Assembly: GCA_036013505.1 (NCBI GenBank)
Contig: CP107851.1
Location: forward strand, 7,488,001-7,552,000
DNA length: 64,000 bases
DNA from: Streptomyces sp. NBC_00510
GTDB taxonomy: Bacteria; Actinomycetota; Actinomycetes; Streptomycetales; Streptomycetaceae
Direction of reading: 5' to 3'
Of this stretch, positions 16,797 to 25,072 are shown piece by piece. How positions within the stretch are numbered: the stretch's first letter is position 1; each line of letters begins with the position of its first letter. The translations under genes were made by a program, and so were the position numbers. The notes below the pieces were generated by a model. It saw only the letters and a program-made list of their open reading frames with translations, ran no database searches and had not been told where the DNA came from.

Positions 16797-18257
16797 TCAG
16801 AACGGGTAGTGCGCCTGCTGCGTGGCCAGGGTGACCCAGCGGGTGTTGGAGAACGCCTCCAGGCCCCAGCGGCCGCCGAAGCGGCCGTAGCCGGAGGCCT
16901 TGAAGCCGCCGAACGGCGCCTGCGGCTCGTCCGCCACGGACTGGTCGTTGACGTGCACGATGCCGGTGCGCAGCCGGCGGGCGACGGCGAGCCCGTGGGT
17001 GCCGTTCTCGGTGATGACGCCCGCGGTCAGACCGTGGTCGGTGTCGTTGGCCAGGGCCACGGCCTCGTCGTCGTCGGCGAAGGAGGCCACGGTGACGACG
17101 GGGCCGAAGGCCTCCCCGTAGTAGACCTCCGCGTCCTTGGGCACGTCCCGCAGCACGGTGGCCGGGTGCACCGCGCCGTCCGGTTCACCGCCGCCGGTCA
17201 GCACGGTGGCGCCCTTGGCGACCGCGTCCCGCACCAGCTCCGCGACGCGCCGCGCGGAGGCGGAGCTCACCAGCGGGCCGATCACGGTGTGCGGGTGCGA
17301 GGGGTCGCCCGAGGGCAGCGTGCCGACCTTGGCGGCGAACTTGGCCGTGAACTCCTCGGCGAGGCTCTCGTGGACGAGGATCCGGTCGCCGGACATGCAG
17401 ATCTGCCCGGAGTTGAGGAAGACGCCGAAGACGGCGGCGTCGACGGCGTAGTCCACGTCGGCGTCGTCCAGCACGACGATCGCGTTCTTGCCGCCGAGCT
17501 CCAGCACGGCGGGCTTGAGGTGGCGCGCGGCATGGGTGCCGATGATCCGCCCGACCTCGGTCGACCCGGTGAAGTTGACGATGCGGACCCTCGGGTCGGC
17601 GATGAGGGCCTCGGCGACCGCCGCCGCGTCCTCACGGGCGTTGGTCACCACGTTCAGCACGCCGTCGGGCAGCCCGGCCTCGCGCAGCACGTCCGCGACG
17701 AACAGGCCGCAGGCCACCGGGGCGTCCTCGCTCGGCTTCACCACCACCGTGTTGCCCGCCGCCAGCGGCGCGGCGACCGCGCGGACACCCAGGATGACCG
17801 GAGCGTTCCACGGTGCGAAGGCGCCCACGACGCCGACCGGCTCGCGCACCGCCATGCCGAGGACGCCCTCCTCCTGCGCGCTCAGCACCTCACCGCGCGG
17901 CGCGGTGATGGCGGCGGCCACCTCGCGCAGGATGTTGGCGGCCAGCCCGACGTTGAAGTACGCCCAGGGGCGCGTGCCGCCGGCCTCGTGCGCCATGATC
18001 TCGGCGGCCTGCTCGGTGCGGGCCTCCAGCAGGTCGGCCGCGGTCAGGAAGATCTTGCGCCGCGCGAACGGGCTGAGCGCCGCCCACTCCGGGAACGCGG
18101 CCTCGGCCGCGTCCACCGCCCGGGTGATGTCCTCGGCACCCCCGGCGGCCACGGTCGCGTACACCTCCCCGGTGAAGGGGCTCACGTCCTCGGCCGTGCG
18201 TCCGGAGACGGCCGGGACGTCCTTGCCGCCGATCAGCAGTTCGCGGGTGATGGTCAT
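16797..18257 (-). CDS. aldehyde dehydrogenase (vanillin/benzaldehyde dehydrogenase-like)
   Basis: A 486-residue NAD(P)-dependent ALDH oxidising aldehydes to acids. Recognisable parts are the cofactor site FAPWNAPVILGVRAVAAPLA and VVVKPSEDAPV, the glycine motif NFTGSTEVGRIIG, the general-base Glu in VLELGGKNAIVVLDDADV and the catalytic Cys in NSGQICMSGDRILV. The C-terminus has PFGGFKASGYGRFGG. The motifs fit the aromatic-aldehyde (vanillin/salicylaldehyde) branch, though substrate is inference. The ATG at 18257 starts MTITRELLIGGKDVPA. An inverted repeat lies 50 bases upstream. Confidence 0.92.
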   Translation of the reverse strand: MTITRELLIGGKDVPAVSGRTAEDVSPFTGEVYATVAAGGAEDITRAVDAAEAAFPEWAALSPFARRKIFLTAADLLEARTEQAAEIMAHEAGGTRPWAYFNVGLAANILREVAAAITAPRGEVLSAQEEGVLGMAVREPVGVVGAFAPWNAPVILGVRAVAAPLAAGNTVVVKPSEDAPVACGLFVADVLREAGLPDGVLNVVTNAREDAAAVAEALIADPRVRIVNFTGSTEVGRIIGTHAARHLKPAVLELGGKNAIVVLDDADVDYAVDAAVFGVFLNSGQICMSGDRILVHESLAEEFTAKFAAKVGTLPSGDPSHPHTVIGPLVSSASARRVAELVRDAVAKGATVLTGGGEPDGAVHPATVLRDVPKDAEVYYGEAFGPVVTVASFADDDEAVALANDTDHGLTAGVITENGTHGLAVARRLRTGIVHVNDQSVADEPQAPFGGFKASGYGRFGGRWGLEAFSNTRWVTLATQQAHYPF

Positions 18258-18306
18258 GGCAGCCCCTGTCTGGCACGCGAACGCCCTCGTTCGCACAGTG
18301 AACTAT

Positions 18307-18319
18307 CGTTCATTGAACG
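18307..18319. promoter_or_regulatory. inverted repeat, candidate operator of the aldehyde dehydrogenase gene
   Basis: CGTTCA-T-TGAACG at 18307-18319 is a perfect 6-1-6 inverted repeat in an AT-richer stretch upstream of the minus-strand ALDH start. This is the form of a TetR- or MarR-type operator. No cognate regulator gene is adjacent. Confidence 0.4.
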
Positions 18320-18488
18320 TTTGAGCACTGAGTCTGCGACGCGCCCACCGCGCTGTCAACGGACCGGAACGCGCTTTGTGGGGGTGGCGGGAGCCGCCTG
18401 TGTCCAGGGTGCAGCGCCGTGGCGGGTGGAAACGACGCCGCCCCGCGCGGTGGGCGCGGGGCGGCGTACGGCGGCGAGGGTGGGGGCG

Positions 18489-18884
18489 TCAGGCGTCGGC
18501 GCCGTCGGCGCGCTCCGCGTCGCGCTCCTTGAGGCGGGCGGCCTCCTTGCGGACCTCGGCCTGGGTTGCGCGCTCCTTCTGCAGCCACTCGGGCTCTTCC
18601 TGCTTCAGCGCCTCGATCTGCTCCGTGGTGAGCGCCTCGGTGACCCCGCCGCGGGCGAGGCCGGAGTTGGAGATGCCCAGCTTCGCCGCCACCACCGGGC
18701 GCGGGTGCGGGCCGTTGCGGCGCAGCTCCCGGAGCCACTCGGGCGGGTCGGCCTGCAGCGCGTTCAGCTCGTCGCGCGACACGACGCCCTCCCGGAACTC
18801 GGCGGGGGTGGCCTCGAGGTACACACCCAGCTTCTTCGCCGCCGTGGCGGGCTTCATGGTCTGGGCGGATTGGTGCGACGTCAT
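18489..18884 (-). CDS. DUF5997 family protein
   Basis: A 131-residue soluble protein, MTSHQSAQTMKPATAAKKLG at the start, with the family core GVYLEATPAEFREGVVSRDE, LNALQADPPEWLRELRRNGP and VVAAKLGISNSGLARGG. It has a charged, helical tail (EEPEWLQKERATQAEVRKEA). PRPVVAAKLGISNSGLARG could form an HTH-like helix pair, but function is unknown. It is divergent from the LysR-effector gene with 59 bases between starts. TATCCT sits six bases before its ATG, implying leaderless transcription. Confidence 0.88.
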   Translation of the reverse strand: MTSHQSAQTMKPATAAKKLGVYLEATPAEFREGVVSRDELNALQADPPEWLRELRRNGPHPRPVVAAKLGISNSGLARGGVTEALTTEQIEALKQEEPEWLQKERATQAEVRKEAARLKERDAERADGADA

Positions 18885-18943
18885 GCCTCAAGGATATCGA
18901 TCGCGGGAGCGGTCCCCGACCGGCGCCGGGGTAGCCTGGCCGG
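18885..18943. promoter_or_regulatory. divergent, apparently leaderless promoter pair
   Basis: On the minus strand TATCCT (18896-18891) ends six bases before the DUF5997 ATG. On the plus strand TAGCCT (18932-18937) ends six bases before the LysR-effector ATG. Both spacings fit transcription starting at the A of ATG. The -35 regions would overlap in the 59-base gap, and neither has a strong -35. Confidence 0.5.
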
Positions 18944-19702
18944 ATGACCGGCTCGGAAGCTCCCCCCTCGTTCCGCCTCGCCTACGTCCCGGGCGTGACC
19001 CCCGCCAAATGGGTGCGGACCTGGCAGGAGCGGCTGCCGGACGTTCCGCTCGACCTCGTCATGGTCACGGCCGCCGAGGTTCCCGGGGTGCTCCGCGGCC
19101 TCGACGCGGACGCGGGCTTCGTACGGCTGCCGATCGACCGGACGGACCTCAGCGCCATCCCCCTCTACACGGAGACGACGGTCGTCGTCGTCCCCAAGGA
19201 CCACCTCGTGGCGGCCGCCGACGAGGTGTCGCTGGCGGACCTGGCCGACGACGTGGTGTTCCACCCCCTCGACGACACCCTGGACTGGGGGGAGCTCCCC
19301 GGGCGGCCCGCGATCGAGCGCCCGGCCACGACCGCGGACGCCGTCGAGCTCGTCGCGGCGGGCGTGGGGGTGCTGGTCGTGCCGCAGTCGCTGGCGCGTC
19401 TGCACCACCGGCGTGACCTCACCTACCGCACGGTCGTCGACGCCCCGCAGTCGCGGGTGGCCCTGTCGTGGCGCGAGGACACCACGACCGACCGGGTCGA
19501 GGACTTCATCGGCATCGTGCGCGGCCGCACCGTCAACAGCTCCCGCGGCCGTACCCAGGCACAGACCCAGCCGCAGCCGAAGAAGCAGCGCCCCGAGGAG
19601 GGGGCGGCGCGGCGCAAGCCCGCGGCGGGCAGGTCGTCCGGCCGTACGTCCGCCAAGACCCCCCGCCCCGCGAAGCGCGGCAAGCCCCGCCGCCGTTCGT
19701 AG
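18944..19702 (+). CDS. LysR substrate-binding-domain protein without an HTH
   Basis: A 252-residue protein starting FRLAYVPGVTPAKWVRTWQE, equivalent to the effector-binding domain of LysR regulators (two alpha/beta lobes: LDLVMVTAAEVPGVLRGLDA, IPLYTETTVVVVPKDHLVAA, AVELVAAGVGVLVVPQSLAR). There is no N-terminal winged helix. After about residue 195 comes a disordered Lys/Arg/Pro/Gln tail (QPQPKKQRPEEGAARRKPAA) that could bind nucleic acid. It is paired divergently with DUF5997. The two may form one regulatory unit; this is inference. Confidence 0.82.
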   Translation: MTGSEAPPSFRLAYVPGVTPAKWVRTWQERLPDVPLDLVMVTAAEVPGVLRGLDADAGFVRLPIDRTDLSAIPLYTETTVVVVPKDHLVAAADEVSLADLADDVVFHPLDDTLDWGELPGRPAIERPATTADAVELVAAGVGVLVVPQSLARLHHRRDLTYRTVVDAPQSRVALSWREDTTTDRVEDFIGIVRGRTVNSSRGRTQAQTQPQPKKQRPEEGAARRKPAAGRSSGRTSAKTPRPAKRGKPRRRS

Positions 19703-19950
19703 ACGGGGTGAGGACGGGCACGGACGATGCGGCCCGGATCCGGCCGGAGCGGGCAGGCGCCGGGCCGGGCTCCGTCGCCCCGCCGGGCTGACCTGCGGAG
19801 AGTTCGCCCAGTGTTCGCCGGTCGGCGCGCGGCCGCCACCGGGCGGAAGTCCGGACGCCAACCGGGGCGCCGAGACTCGCCGGACTCCGGGGCGCCCCAC
19901 CGCGCCCCAGGGCAACGGGGCCGGAAGGGGCCGGAACGGGCCGGAAAGCT
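19703..19950. other. intergenic stretch before argC, no gene seen
   Basis: About 250 bases of GC-rich sequence between the LysR-effector gene and the argC promoter. Short open frames exist but none has a ribosome site or family features. I see no strong hairpin after the upstream gene. Confidence 0.5.
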
Positions 19951-19984
19951 TTGCATAAAAGTTCCGAGCGCCGTATAGTCATGC
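19951..19984 (+). promoter_or_regulatory. argC promoter with overlapping ArgR box
   Basis: TTGCAT (19951-19956) and TATAGT (19974-19979) are 17 bases apart, a near-consensus promoter. The same bases read TTGCATAAAAGT and GTATAGTCATGC, two half-sites like actinobacterial ARG boxes, so ArgR-arginine bound here would block both hexamers. ArgR is encoded by the last gene of this operon. Confidence 0.7.
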
Positions 19985-20002
19985 CATCGAAGAGGAGGGT
20001 CC

Positions 20003-21031
20003 ATGGCATTCCGGGCAGCGGTGGCGGGAGCGAGCGGGTACGCGGGCGGGGAGATCCTGCGCCTGTTGCTGAACCACCCCGAGATCGAGATCGGCGCGCT
20101 CACCGGGAACACCAACGCGGGGCAGCGCCTCGGCGGCCTGCAGCCGCATCTGCTGCCGCTGGCCGACCGCGTCCTGGAGGCGACCGGCGTGGAGGCGCTG
20201 GCCGGACACGACGTCGTCTTCCTCGCGCTGCCGCACGGGCAGTCGGCCGCCGTCGCCGAGCAGCTCGGTGACACGGCCCTCGTCGTCGACTGCGGCGCCG
20301 ACTTCCGGCTCGAGGACGCCGCGGACTGGGAGCGGTTCTACGGCTCCCCGCACGCGGGCACGTGGCCTTACGGCCTTCCGGAGCTGCCGGGTGCGCGCGC
20401 CGCGCTGGCGGGCTCCAGGCGCATCGCGGTGCCCGGTTGCTACCCCACCGCGGTCACGCTCGCGCTCTTCCCCGCGTACGCGGCGGGCCTGGTGGAGCCC
20501 GAGGCCGTCGTCGTCGCCGCGTCCGGCACCTCCGGTGCGGGCAAGGCCGCCAAGCCGCACCTGCTGGGCAGCGAGGTCATGGGCAACATGACCCCGTACG
20601 GCGTCGGCGGTACGCACCGGCACACCCCCGAGATGATCCAGAACCTCTCCGGCGTGGCCGGGGAGCGGGTCTCCGTCTCCTTCACCCCGACGCTGGCGCC
20701 GATGCCCCGCGGCATCCTCGCCACCTGCAGCGCCAAGGCCAGGCCCGGCACGACCGCCGCCGCCGTACGGGCCGCCTACGAGAAGGCGCTGGCCGACGAA
20801 CCGTTCGCGCACCTGCTGCCGGAGGGCCAGTGGCCCGCCACCGCCGCCGTGTACGGCTCGAACGCCGCGCTGATCCAGGTCGCCTACGACGAGGCCGCCG
20901 GCCGGGTCGTCGTCGTCAGCGCCATCGACAACCTCACCAAGGGGACCGCCGGCGGCGCCGTGCAGAGCATGAACATCGCGCTCGGCCTCCCCGAGGGACT
21001 GGGCCTGAGCACCGCGGGGGTCGCACCATGA
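20003..21031 (+). CDS. argC: N-acetyl-gamma-glutamyl-phosphate reductase
   Basis: NADPH-dependent reductase, third step of ornithine/arginine synthesis. The 342 residues carry the NADP loop VAGASGYAGGEILRLL, the catalytic Cys in AVPGCYPTAVTLAL, the conserved SGTSGAGKAAKPHL and the catalytic His region VGGTHRHTPEM. ATG at 20003 follows GAGGAGGG. It is the first gene of the arg operon and its stop overlaps the next small ORF (ATGA). Confidence 0.97.
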   Translation: MAFRAAVAGASGYAGGEILRLLLNHPEIEIGALTGNTNAGQRLGGLQPHLLPLADRVLEATGVEALAGHDVVFLALPHGQSAAVAEQLGDTALVVDCGADFRLEDAADWERFYGSPHAGTWPYGLPELPGARAALAGSRRIAVPGCYPTAVTLALFPAYAAGLVEPEAVVVAASGTSGAGKAAKPHLLGSEVMGNMTPYGVGGTHRHTPEMIQNLSGVAGERVSVSFTPTLAPMPRGILATCSAKARPGTTAAAVRAAYEKALADEPFAHLLPEGQWPATAAVYGSNAALIQVAYDEAAGRVVVVSAIDNLTKGTAGGAVQSMNIALGLPEGLGLSTAGVAP

Positions 21032-21216
21032 CCCCCCGCCCCGCCGCCCGCGCCCGCCGCGCCGTCGCCGAGCTGCTCACCCGGGCCGCGCCCTGCGGCG
21101 CGGCGGCCGACGCGCACGGCACGGCCCCGGTGACCGGGCCGTACACCGACATCACGGCGAAGGCCGCGCCCCTGCGGTGCGTCGGCCCACAAGCGGACAA
21201 GGAGACGACACAGTGA
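21028..21216 (+). CDS. 62-residue ORF coupled between argC and argJ
   Basis: The ATG overlaps the argC stop (ATGA, 21028-21031) and its own stop overlaps the argJ GTG (GTGA, 21213-21216), so it fits exactly between the two genes. The product MTPRPAARARRAVAELLTRA... is basic and Ala-rich with no known family. Nearly all its codons (about 59 of 62) end in G or C, as in the neighbours. It could be a true small protein, a coupling device that carries ribosomes to argJ, or a relic. Translation is unproven. Confidence 0.5.
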   Translation: MTPRPAARARRAVAELLTRAAPCGAAADAHGTAPVTGPYTDITAKAAPLRCVGPQADKETTQ

Positions 21217-22364
21217 GCGTCACGGCAGCACGGGGATTCACGGCGGCGGGCATCGCCGCCGGGATCAAGGAGAACGGCAACCCGGACCTCGCCCTCGTGG
21301 TGAACAACGGTCCGCGGCTCGCCGCGGCCGGCGTCTTCACCTCCAACCGCGTCAAGGCCGCCCCCGTCCTGTGGTCGGAGCAGGTCCTCAAGGGCGGCCA
21401 GGTCTCCGCCGTCGTCCTCAACTCCGGTGGCGCCAACGCCTGTACGGGCCCCCTGGGCTTCCAGGACACCCACGCCACCGCCGAGGCGGTCGCCGACGCC
21501 CTCGGGCAGAGCGCGGGGGAGGTCGCCGTCTGCTCCACCGGGCTGATCGGCGTCCGGCTGCCGATGGACAAGCTGCTGCCGGGCGTCGCCAAGGCGGCGG
21601 CCGAGCTCTCCGCCCACGGCGGCGAGAAGGCCGCCATCGCCATCAAGACCACCGACACCGTGCACAAGACCGCCGTGTACGAGGGCGAGGGCTGGACGGT
21701 CGGCGGCATGGCCAAGGGCGCGGGCATGCTCGCACCGGGCCTGGCCACCATGCTGGTCGTCCTCACCACCGACGCCGACCTGGACTCCGCCGCCCTCGAC
21801 GGGGCGCTGCGCGCCGCCACCCGCACCACCTTCGACCGGGCCGACTCCGACGGCTGCATGTCGACCAACGACACGGTGCTGCTGCTCGGCTCCGGCGCCT
21901 CCGGCGTCACCCCCGCACCGGAGCCCTTCGCCGCCGCCGTCGAGCAGGTCTGCGCCGACCTCGCCCGCCAGCTGATCCGCGACGCCGAAGGCGCCTCCAA
22001 GGACATCAAGATCGAGGTCGTCAACGCCGCGACCGAGGACGACGCCGTCGAGGTGGGCCGCTCCATCGCCCGCAACAACCTCCTCAAGTGCGCGATCCAC
22101 GGCGAGGACCCCAACTGGGGACGGGTGCTCTCGGCGATCGGCACCACCTCCGCCGCCTTCGAGCCGGACCGCCTCAACGTCGCGATCAACGGCGTGTGGG
22201 TCTGCAAGTCCGGTTCTGTCGGCGAGGACCGCGAGCTGGTCGACATGCGCTACCGCGAGGTCCACATCACCGCCGACCTCGCCGCCGGCACCGAGACCGC
22301 GACCATCTGGACCAACGACCTGACCGCCGAGTACGTCCACGAGAACAGCGCCTACAGCTCATGA
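21213..22364 (+). CDS. argJ: bifunctional ornithine acetyltransferase / N-acetylglutamate synthase
   Basis: Recycles acetyl from N-acetylornithine to glutamate and can also make N-acetylglutamate from acetyl-CoA. The 383-residue precursor cleaves itself before the Thr in KGAGMLAPGLATMLVV, giving alpha and beta chains. Other family parts are ARGFTAAGIAAGIKENGNPD at the start, NSGGANACTGPLG and HGEDPNWGRVLSAIG. GTG at 21213 follows AAGGAG nine bases upstream. Its stop overlaps argB (ATGA). Confidence 0.96.
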   Translation: MSVTAARGFTAAGIAAGIKENGNPDLALVVNNGPRLAAAGVFTSNRVKAAPVLWSEQVLKGGQVSAVVLNSGGANACTGPLGFQDTHATAEAVADALGQSAGEVAVCSTGLIGVRLPMDKLLPGVAKAAAELSAHGGEKAAIAIKTTDTVHKTAVYEGEGWTVGGMAKGAGMLAPGLATMLVVLTTDADLDSAALDGALRAATRTTFDRADSDGCMSTNDTVLLLGSGASGVTPAPEPFAAAVEQVCADLARQLIRDAEGASKDIKIEVVNAATEDDAVEVGRSIARNNLLKCAIHGEDPNWGRVLSAIGTTSAAFEPDRLNVAINGVWVCKSGSVGEDRELVDMRYREVHITADLAAGTETATIWTNDLTAEYVHENSAYSS

Positions 22365-23293
22365 GCGCCCGCAAGCACACCGCCCTGCCCAAGGCGCAGA
22401 TCCTGATCGAGGCGCTGCCCTGGCTGACCCGGCACCACGGCAAGACCGTCGTCATCAAGTTCGGCGGCAACGCCATGGTCGACGAGGCGCTGAAGGCGGC
22501 CTTCGCCCAGGACGTCGTCTTCCTGCGGCACGCCGGCCTCAAGCCGGTCGTGGTGCACGGCGGCGGCCCGCAGATCAGCGCGCAGCTCGACAAGCAGGGC
22601 CTGGTCAGCGAGTTCAAGGCGGGGCTGCGGGTCACCACCCCGGAGGCCATGGACGTCGTCCGCATGGTGCTCGCCGGGCAGGTGCAGCGCGAGCTGGTCA
22701 ACCTGCTCAACCAGCACGGCCCGCTCGCCGTCGGCCTGACCGGCGAGGACGCCCACACCATCAGCGCGACCCGGCACCGCCCGATGATCGACGGCGAGGC
22801 CGTCGACATCGGCCGGGTCGGGCAGATCACCGAGATCGACACCGGCGCCATCCGGGCCCTGCTGGACGACGGCCGCATCCCGGTCGTCTCCTCCATCGCC
22901 CGCAGCGCCGACGACGGACACATCTACAACGTCAACGCCGACACCGCCGCGGCGGCGCTCGCGGCCGCGCTCGGCGCGGAGACCCTGATGGTCCTCACGG
23001 ACGTCGAGGGCCTGTACGAGGACTGGCCGAACAGCGACGAGGTGATCAGCCGGCTCACCGCGAGCGAGCTGGAGAAACTGCTGCCCGAGCTGTCCAGCGG
23101 CATGGTGCCCAAGATGGAGGGGTGCCTGCACGCGGTGCGCAACGGCGTCCACACCGCCCGGGTCATCGACGGGCGGGTCCAGCACTCGATCCTGCTGGAG
23201 ATCTTCACCGACGAGGGAATCGGCACGATGGTGGTACCCGACGGCGTCGAAGCGGCGGGCGGCACATCGCGACACGAAGGGGGACGGGCATGA
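22361..23293 (+). CDS. argB: acetylglutamate kinase
   Basis: Phosphorylates N-acetylglutamate with ATP, usually the arginine-inhibited step. The 310 residues show the amino-acid-kinase glycine motifs VVIKFGGNAMVDE and PVVVHGGGPQISAQL, the substrate region IYNVNADTAAAALAAAL and nucleotide-site residues MVPKMEGCLHAVRNGV. The N-terminal helix HTALPKAQILIEALPWL is the extension associated with arginine-sensitive hexameric enzymes, so feedback inhibition is likely. ATGA overlaps occur at both ends. Confidence 0.97.
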   Translation: MSARKHTALPKAQILIEALPWLTRHHGKTVVIKFGGNAMVDEALKAAFAQDVVFLRHAGLKPVVVHGGGPQISAQLDKQGLVSEFKAGLRVTTPEAMDVVRMVLAGQVQRELVNLLNQHGPLAVGLTGEDAHTISATRHRPMIDGEAVDIGRVGQITEIDTGAIRALLDDGRIPVVSSIARSADDGHIYNVNADTAAAALAAALGAETLMVLTDVEGLYEDWPNSDEVISRLTASELEKLLPELSSGMVPKMEGCLHAVRNGVHTARVIDGRVQHSILLEIFTDEGIGTMVVPDGVEAAGGTSRHEGGRA

Positions 23294-24507
23294 CCGGGAC
23301 CGGCGACCAGGGGAACGAGGCGCTCACACGGCGCTGGCAGGGCTCCCTGATGGACAACTACGGCACCCCGCGGCTGCCCCTGGTCCGCGGCGAGGGCGCC
23401 CGGTACTGGGACGCCGACGGCAACGAGTACCTGGACTTCCTCGGCGGCATCGCGGTCAACGCCCTCGGCACCGCCCACCCCGCCGTCGTCCGCGCGGTCT
23501 CCGAGCAGATCGCGACCCTCGGCCACGTCTCCAACTTCTTCATCGCCGAGCCCACGGTCGCCCTCGCCGAGCGGCTGCTCCAGCTGTCCGGCCGGCCCGG
23601 CCGCGTGCTGTTCTGCAACTCCGGCGCCGAGGCCAACGAAGCAGCCTTCAAGATCGGCCGGCTGACGGGCCGTACGCACATGGTGGCCACCGACGGCGGC
23701 TTCCACGGCCGCACCATGGGCGCGCTCGCGCTCACCGGGCAGCCGGGGAAGCAGGAGTCCTTCCGCCCGCTGCCCGGTGACGTCACCCATGTGCCGTACG
23801 GCGACGCCGACGCGTTGCGCGCCGCCGTCACCGAGCGGACCGCGCTGGTGATGCTCGAGCCCGTCCAGGGCGAGAACGGCGTCATCGTGCCCCCGGCCGG
23901 ATACCTGGCCGCCGCACGGGAGATCACCCGCGCCACCGGCACCCTGCTCGTCATGGACGAGGTGCAGACCGGCATCGGCCGCACCGGCCACTGGTTCGAG
24001 CACCAGGCGCAGGGCGTCGAGCCGGACGTCGTCACCCTCGCCAAGGCGCTCGGCGGCGGACTGCCTATCGGCGCCACCCTCGCCTTCGGCCCCGCGGCCG
24101 ATCTGCTGACCCCCGGTCAGCACGGCACCACCTTCGGCGGCAACCCGGTGGCCTGTGCCGCTGCGCTCGCCGTCCTGGACACCATCGCCCAGGAGGGCGT
24201 GCTGGACAACGTCAAGCGCCAGGGCGAGAAACTGCGCCAGGGCGTCGAGGCGCTGGACCACCCTCTGGTCGATCACGTGCGCGGTGCGGGCCTCCTGCTG
24301 GGTATCGTGCTCACCGAGCCGCTCTCCGCGCAGGTGCAGAAGGCGGCTCAGGACGCCGGACTCCTGGTGAACGCCGCCGTACCCGACACGGTGCGGCTCG
24401 CCCCGCCGCTGATCCTCGGTGACGCCGAGGTGGACGCGTTCCTGGGGGCGCTGCCGGGTGTCCTCGACGCCGTACATGCCGCAGAGGGACACCGATCCGG
24501 AGAATGA
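23290..24507 (+). CDS. argD: acetylornithine aminotransferase
   Basis: PLP-dependent class III transaminase making N-acetylornithine from the semialdehyde with glutamate. The 405-residue protein has FCNSGAEANEAAFKIGR, the cofactor Asp in LLVMDEVQTGIGRTGHWF and the PLP-binding Lys in TLAKALGGGLPIG. GTTFGGNPVACAAALAVLD closes the site. The ATG at 23290 overlaps the argB stop. It could also act on succinyl-diaminopimelate, as some ArgD enzymes do. Confidence 0.96.
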   Translation: MTGTGDQGNEALTRRWQGSLMDNYGTPRLPLVRGEGARYWDADGNEYLDFLGGIAVNALGTAHPAVVRAVSEQIATLGHVSNFFIAEPTVALAERLLQLSGRPGRVLFCNSGAEANEAAFKIGRLTGRTHMVATDGGFHGRTMGALALTGQPGKQESFRPLPGDVTHVPYGDADALRAAVTERTALVMLEPVQGENGVIVPPAGYLAAAREITRATGTLLVMDEVQTGIGRTGHWFEHQAQGVEPDVVTLAKALGGGLPIGATLAFGPAADLLTPGQHGTTFGGNPVACAAALAVLDTIAQEGVLDNVKRQGEKLRQGVEALDHPLVDHVRGAGLLLGIVLTEPLSAQVQKAAQDAGLLVNAAVPDTVRLAPPLILGDAEVDAFLGALPGVLDAVHAAEGHRSGE

Positions 24508-24514
24508 CACGACG

Positions 24515-25051
24515 ATGAGCGAGGCGCAGCAGCAGGCCGGCGGGGGAGCCGCCGCCGTACCGCAGACCCGGATGGCACGCCACCGGCGGATCGTCGACAT
24601 CCTGAACCGGCTGCCGGTGCGGTCCCAGAGCCAGCTCGCCAAGCTGCTCTCCGACGACGGGCTGAGCGTCACCCAGGCGACGCTCTCCCGTGACCTCGAC
24701 GAACTGGGCGCGGTGAAGATCCGCACCAACAACGGCGAACTCATCTACGCAGTGCCCAGCGAGGGCGGTTTCCGCACCCCCATGGCGCCGCTCGGGGAGT
24801 CGGTGAAGGAGGAGCGGATGAGCCGCCTCGCCGGCGAGCTGCTGATCTCCGCGGAGGCCTCGGCCAACCTCGTCGTCGTCCGCACCCCGCCGGGCGCGGC
24901 GCAGTTCTTCGCGTCCGCGATCGACCAGGCCGAGGTGTACGACATCCTCGGCACGATCGCGGGCGACGACACGGTCATGCTGATCAGCCGGGACCCGGCC
25001 GGCGGGCAGGCGGTCGCCGACCACCTGCTGCGCCTGGCCGCGGGCGGTTAG
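24515..25051 (+). CDS. argR: arginine repressor
   Basis: A 178-residue ArgR. The N-terminal winged helix has HRRIVDILNRLPVRSQSQLA and VTQATLSRDLDELGAVKI; the C-terminal hexamerization and arginine-binding domain ends with YDILGTIAGDDTVMLISRD. ArgR represses arg genes at palindromic ARG boxes when arginine is plentiful, and candidate boxes lie before argC and argG here. A 35-residue Gln/Gly/Ala-rich extension precedes the fold. ATG at 24515 starts MSEAQQQAGG, seven bases after argD. Confidence 0.96.
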   Translation: MSEAQQQAGGGAAAVPQTRMARHRRIVDILNRLPVRSQSQLAKLLSDDGLSVTQATLSRDLDELGAVKIRTNNGELIYAVPSEGGFRTPMAPLGESVKEERMSRLAGELLISAEASANLVVVRTPPGAAQFFASAIDQAEVYDILGTIAGDDTVMLISRDPAGGQAVADHLLRLAAGG

Positions 25052-25072
25052 GACCGGGCCCCGGGCCCGGTC
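25052..25072. terminator. shared hairpin between argR and the SDR gene
   Basis: GACCGGGCCC-C-GGGCCCGGTC (25052-25072) is a perfect 10-bp inverted repeat directly after the argR stop and overlapping the stop of the convergent SDR gene. Its symmetry would serve both directions. With a one-base centre, the real loop would take up the inner pairs. Confidence 0.5.
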
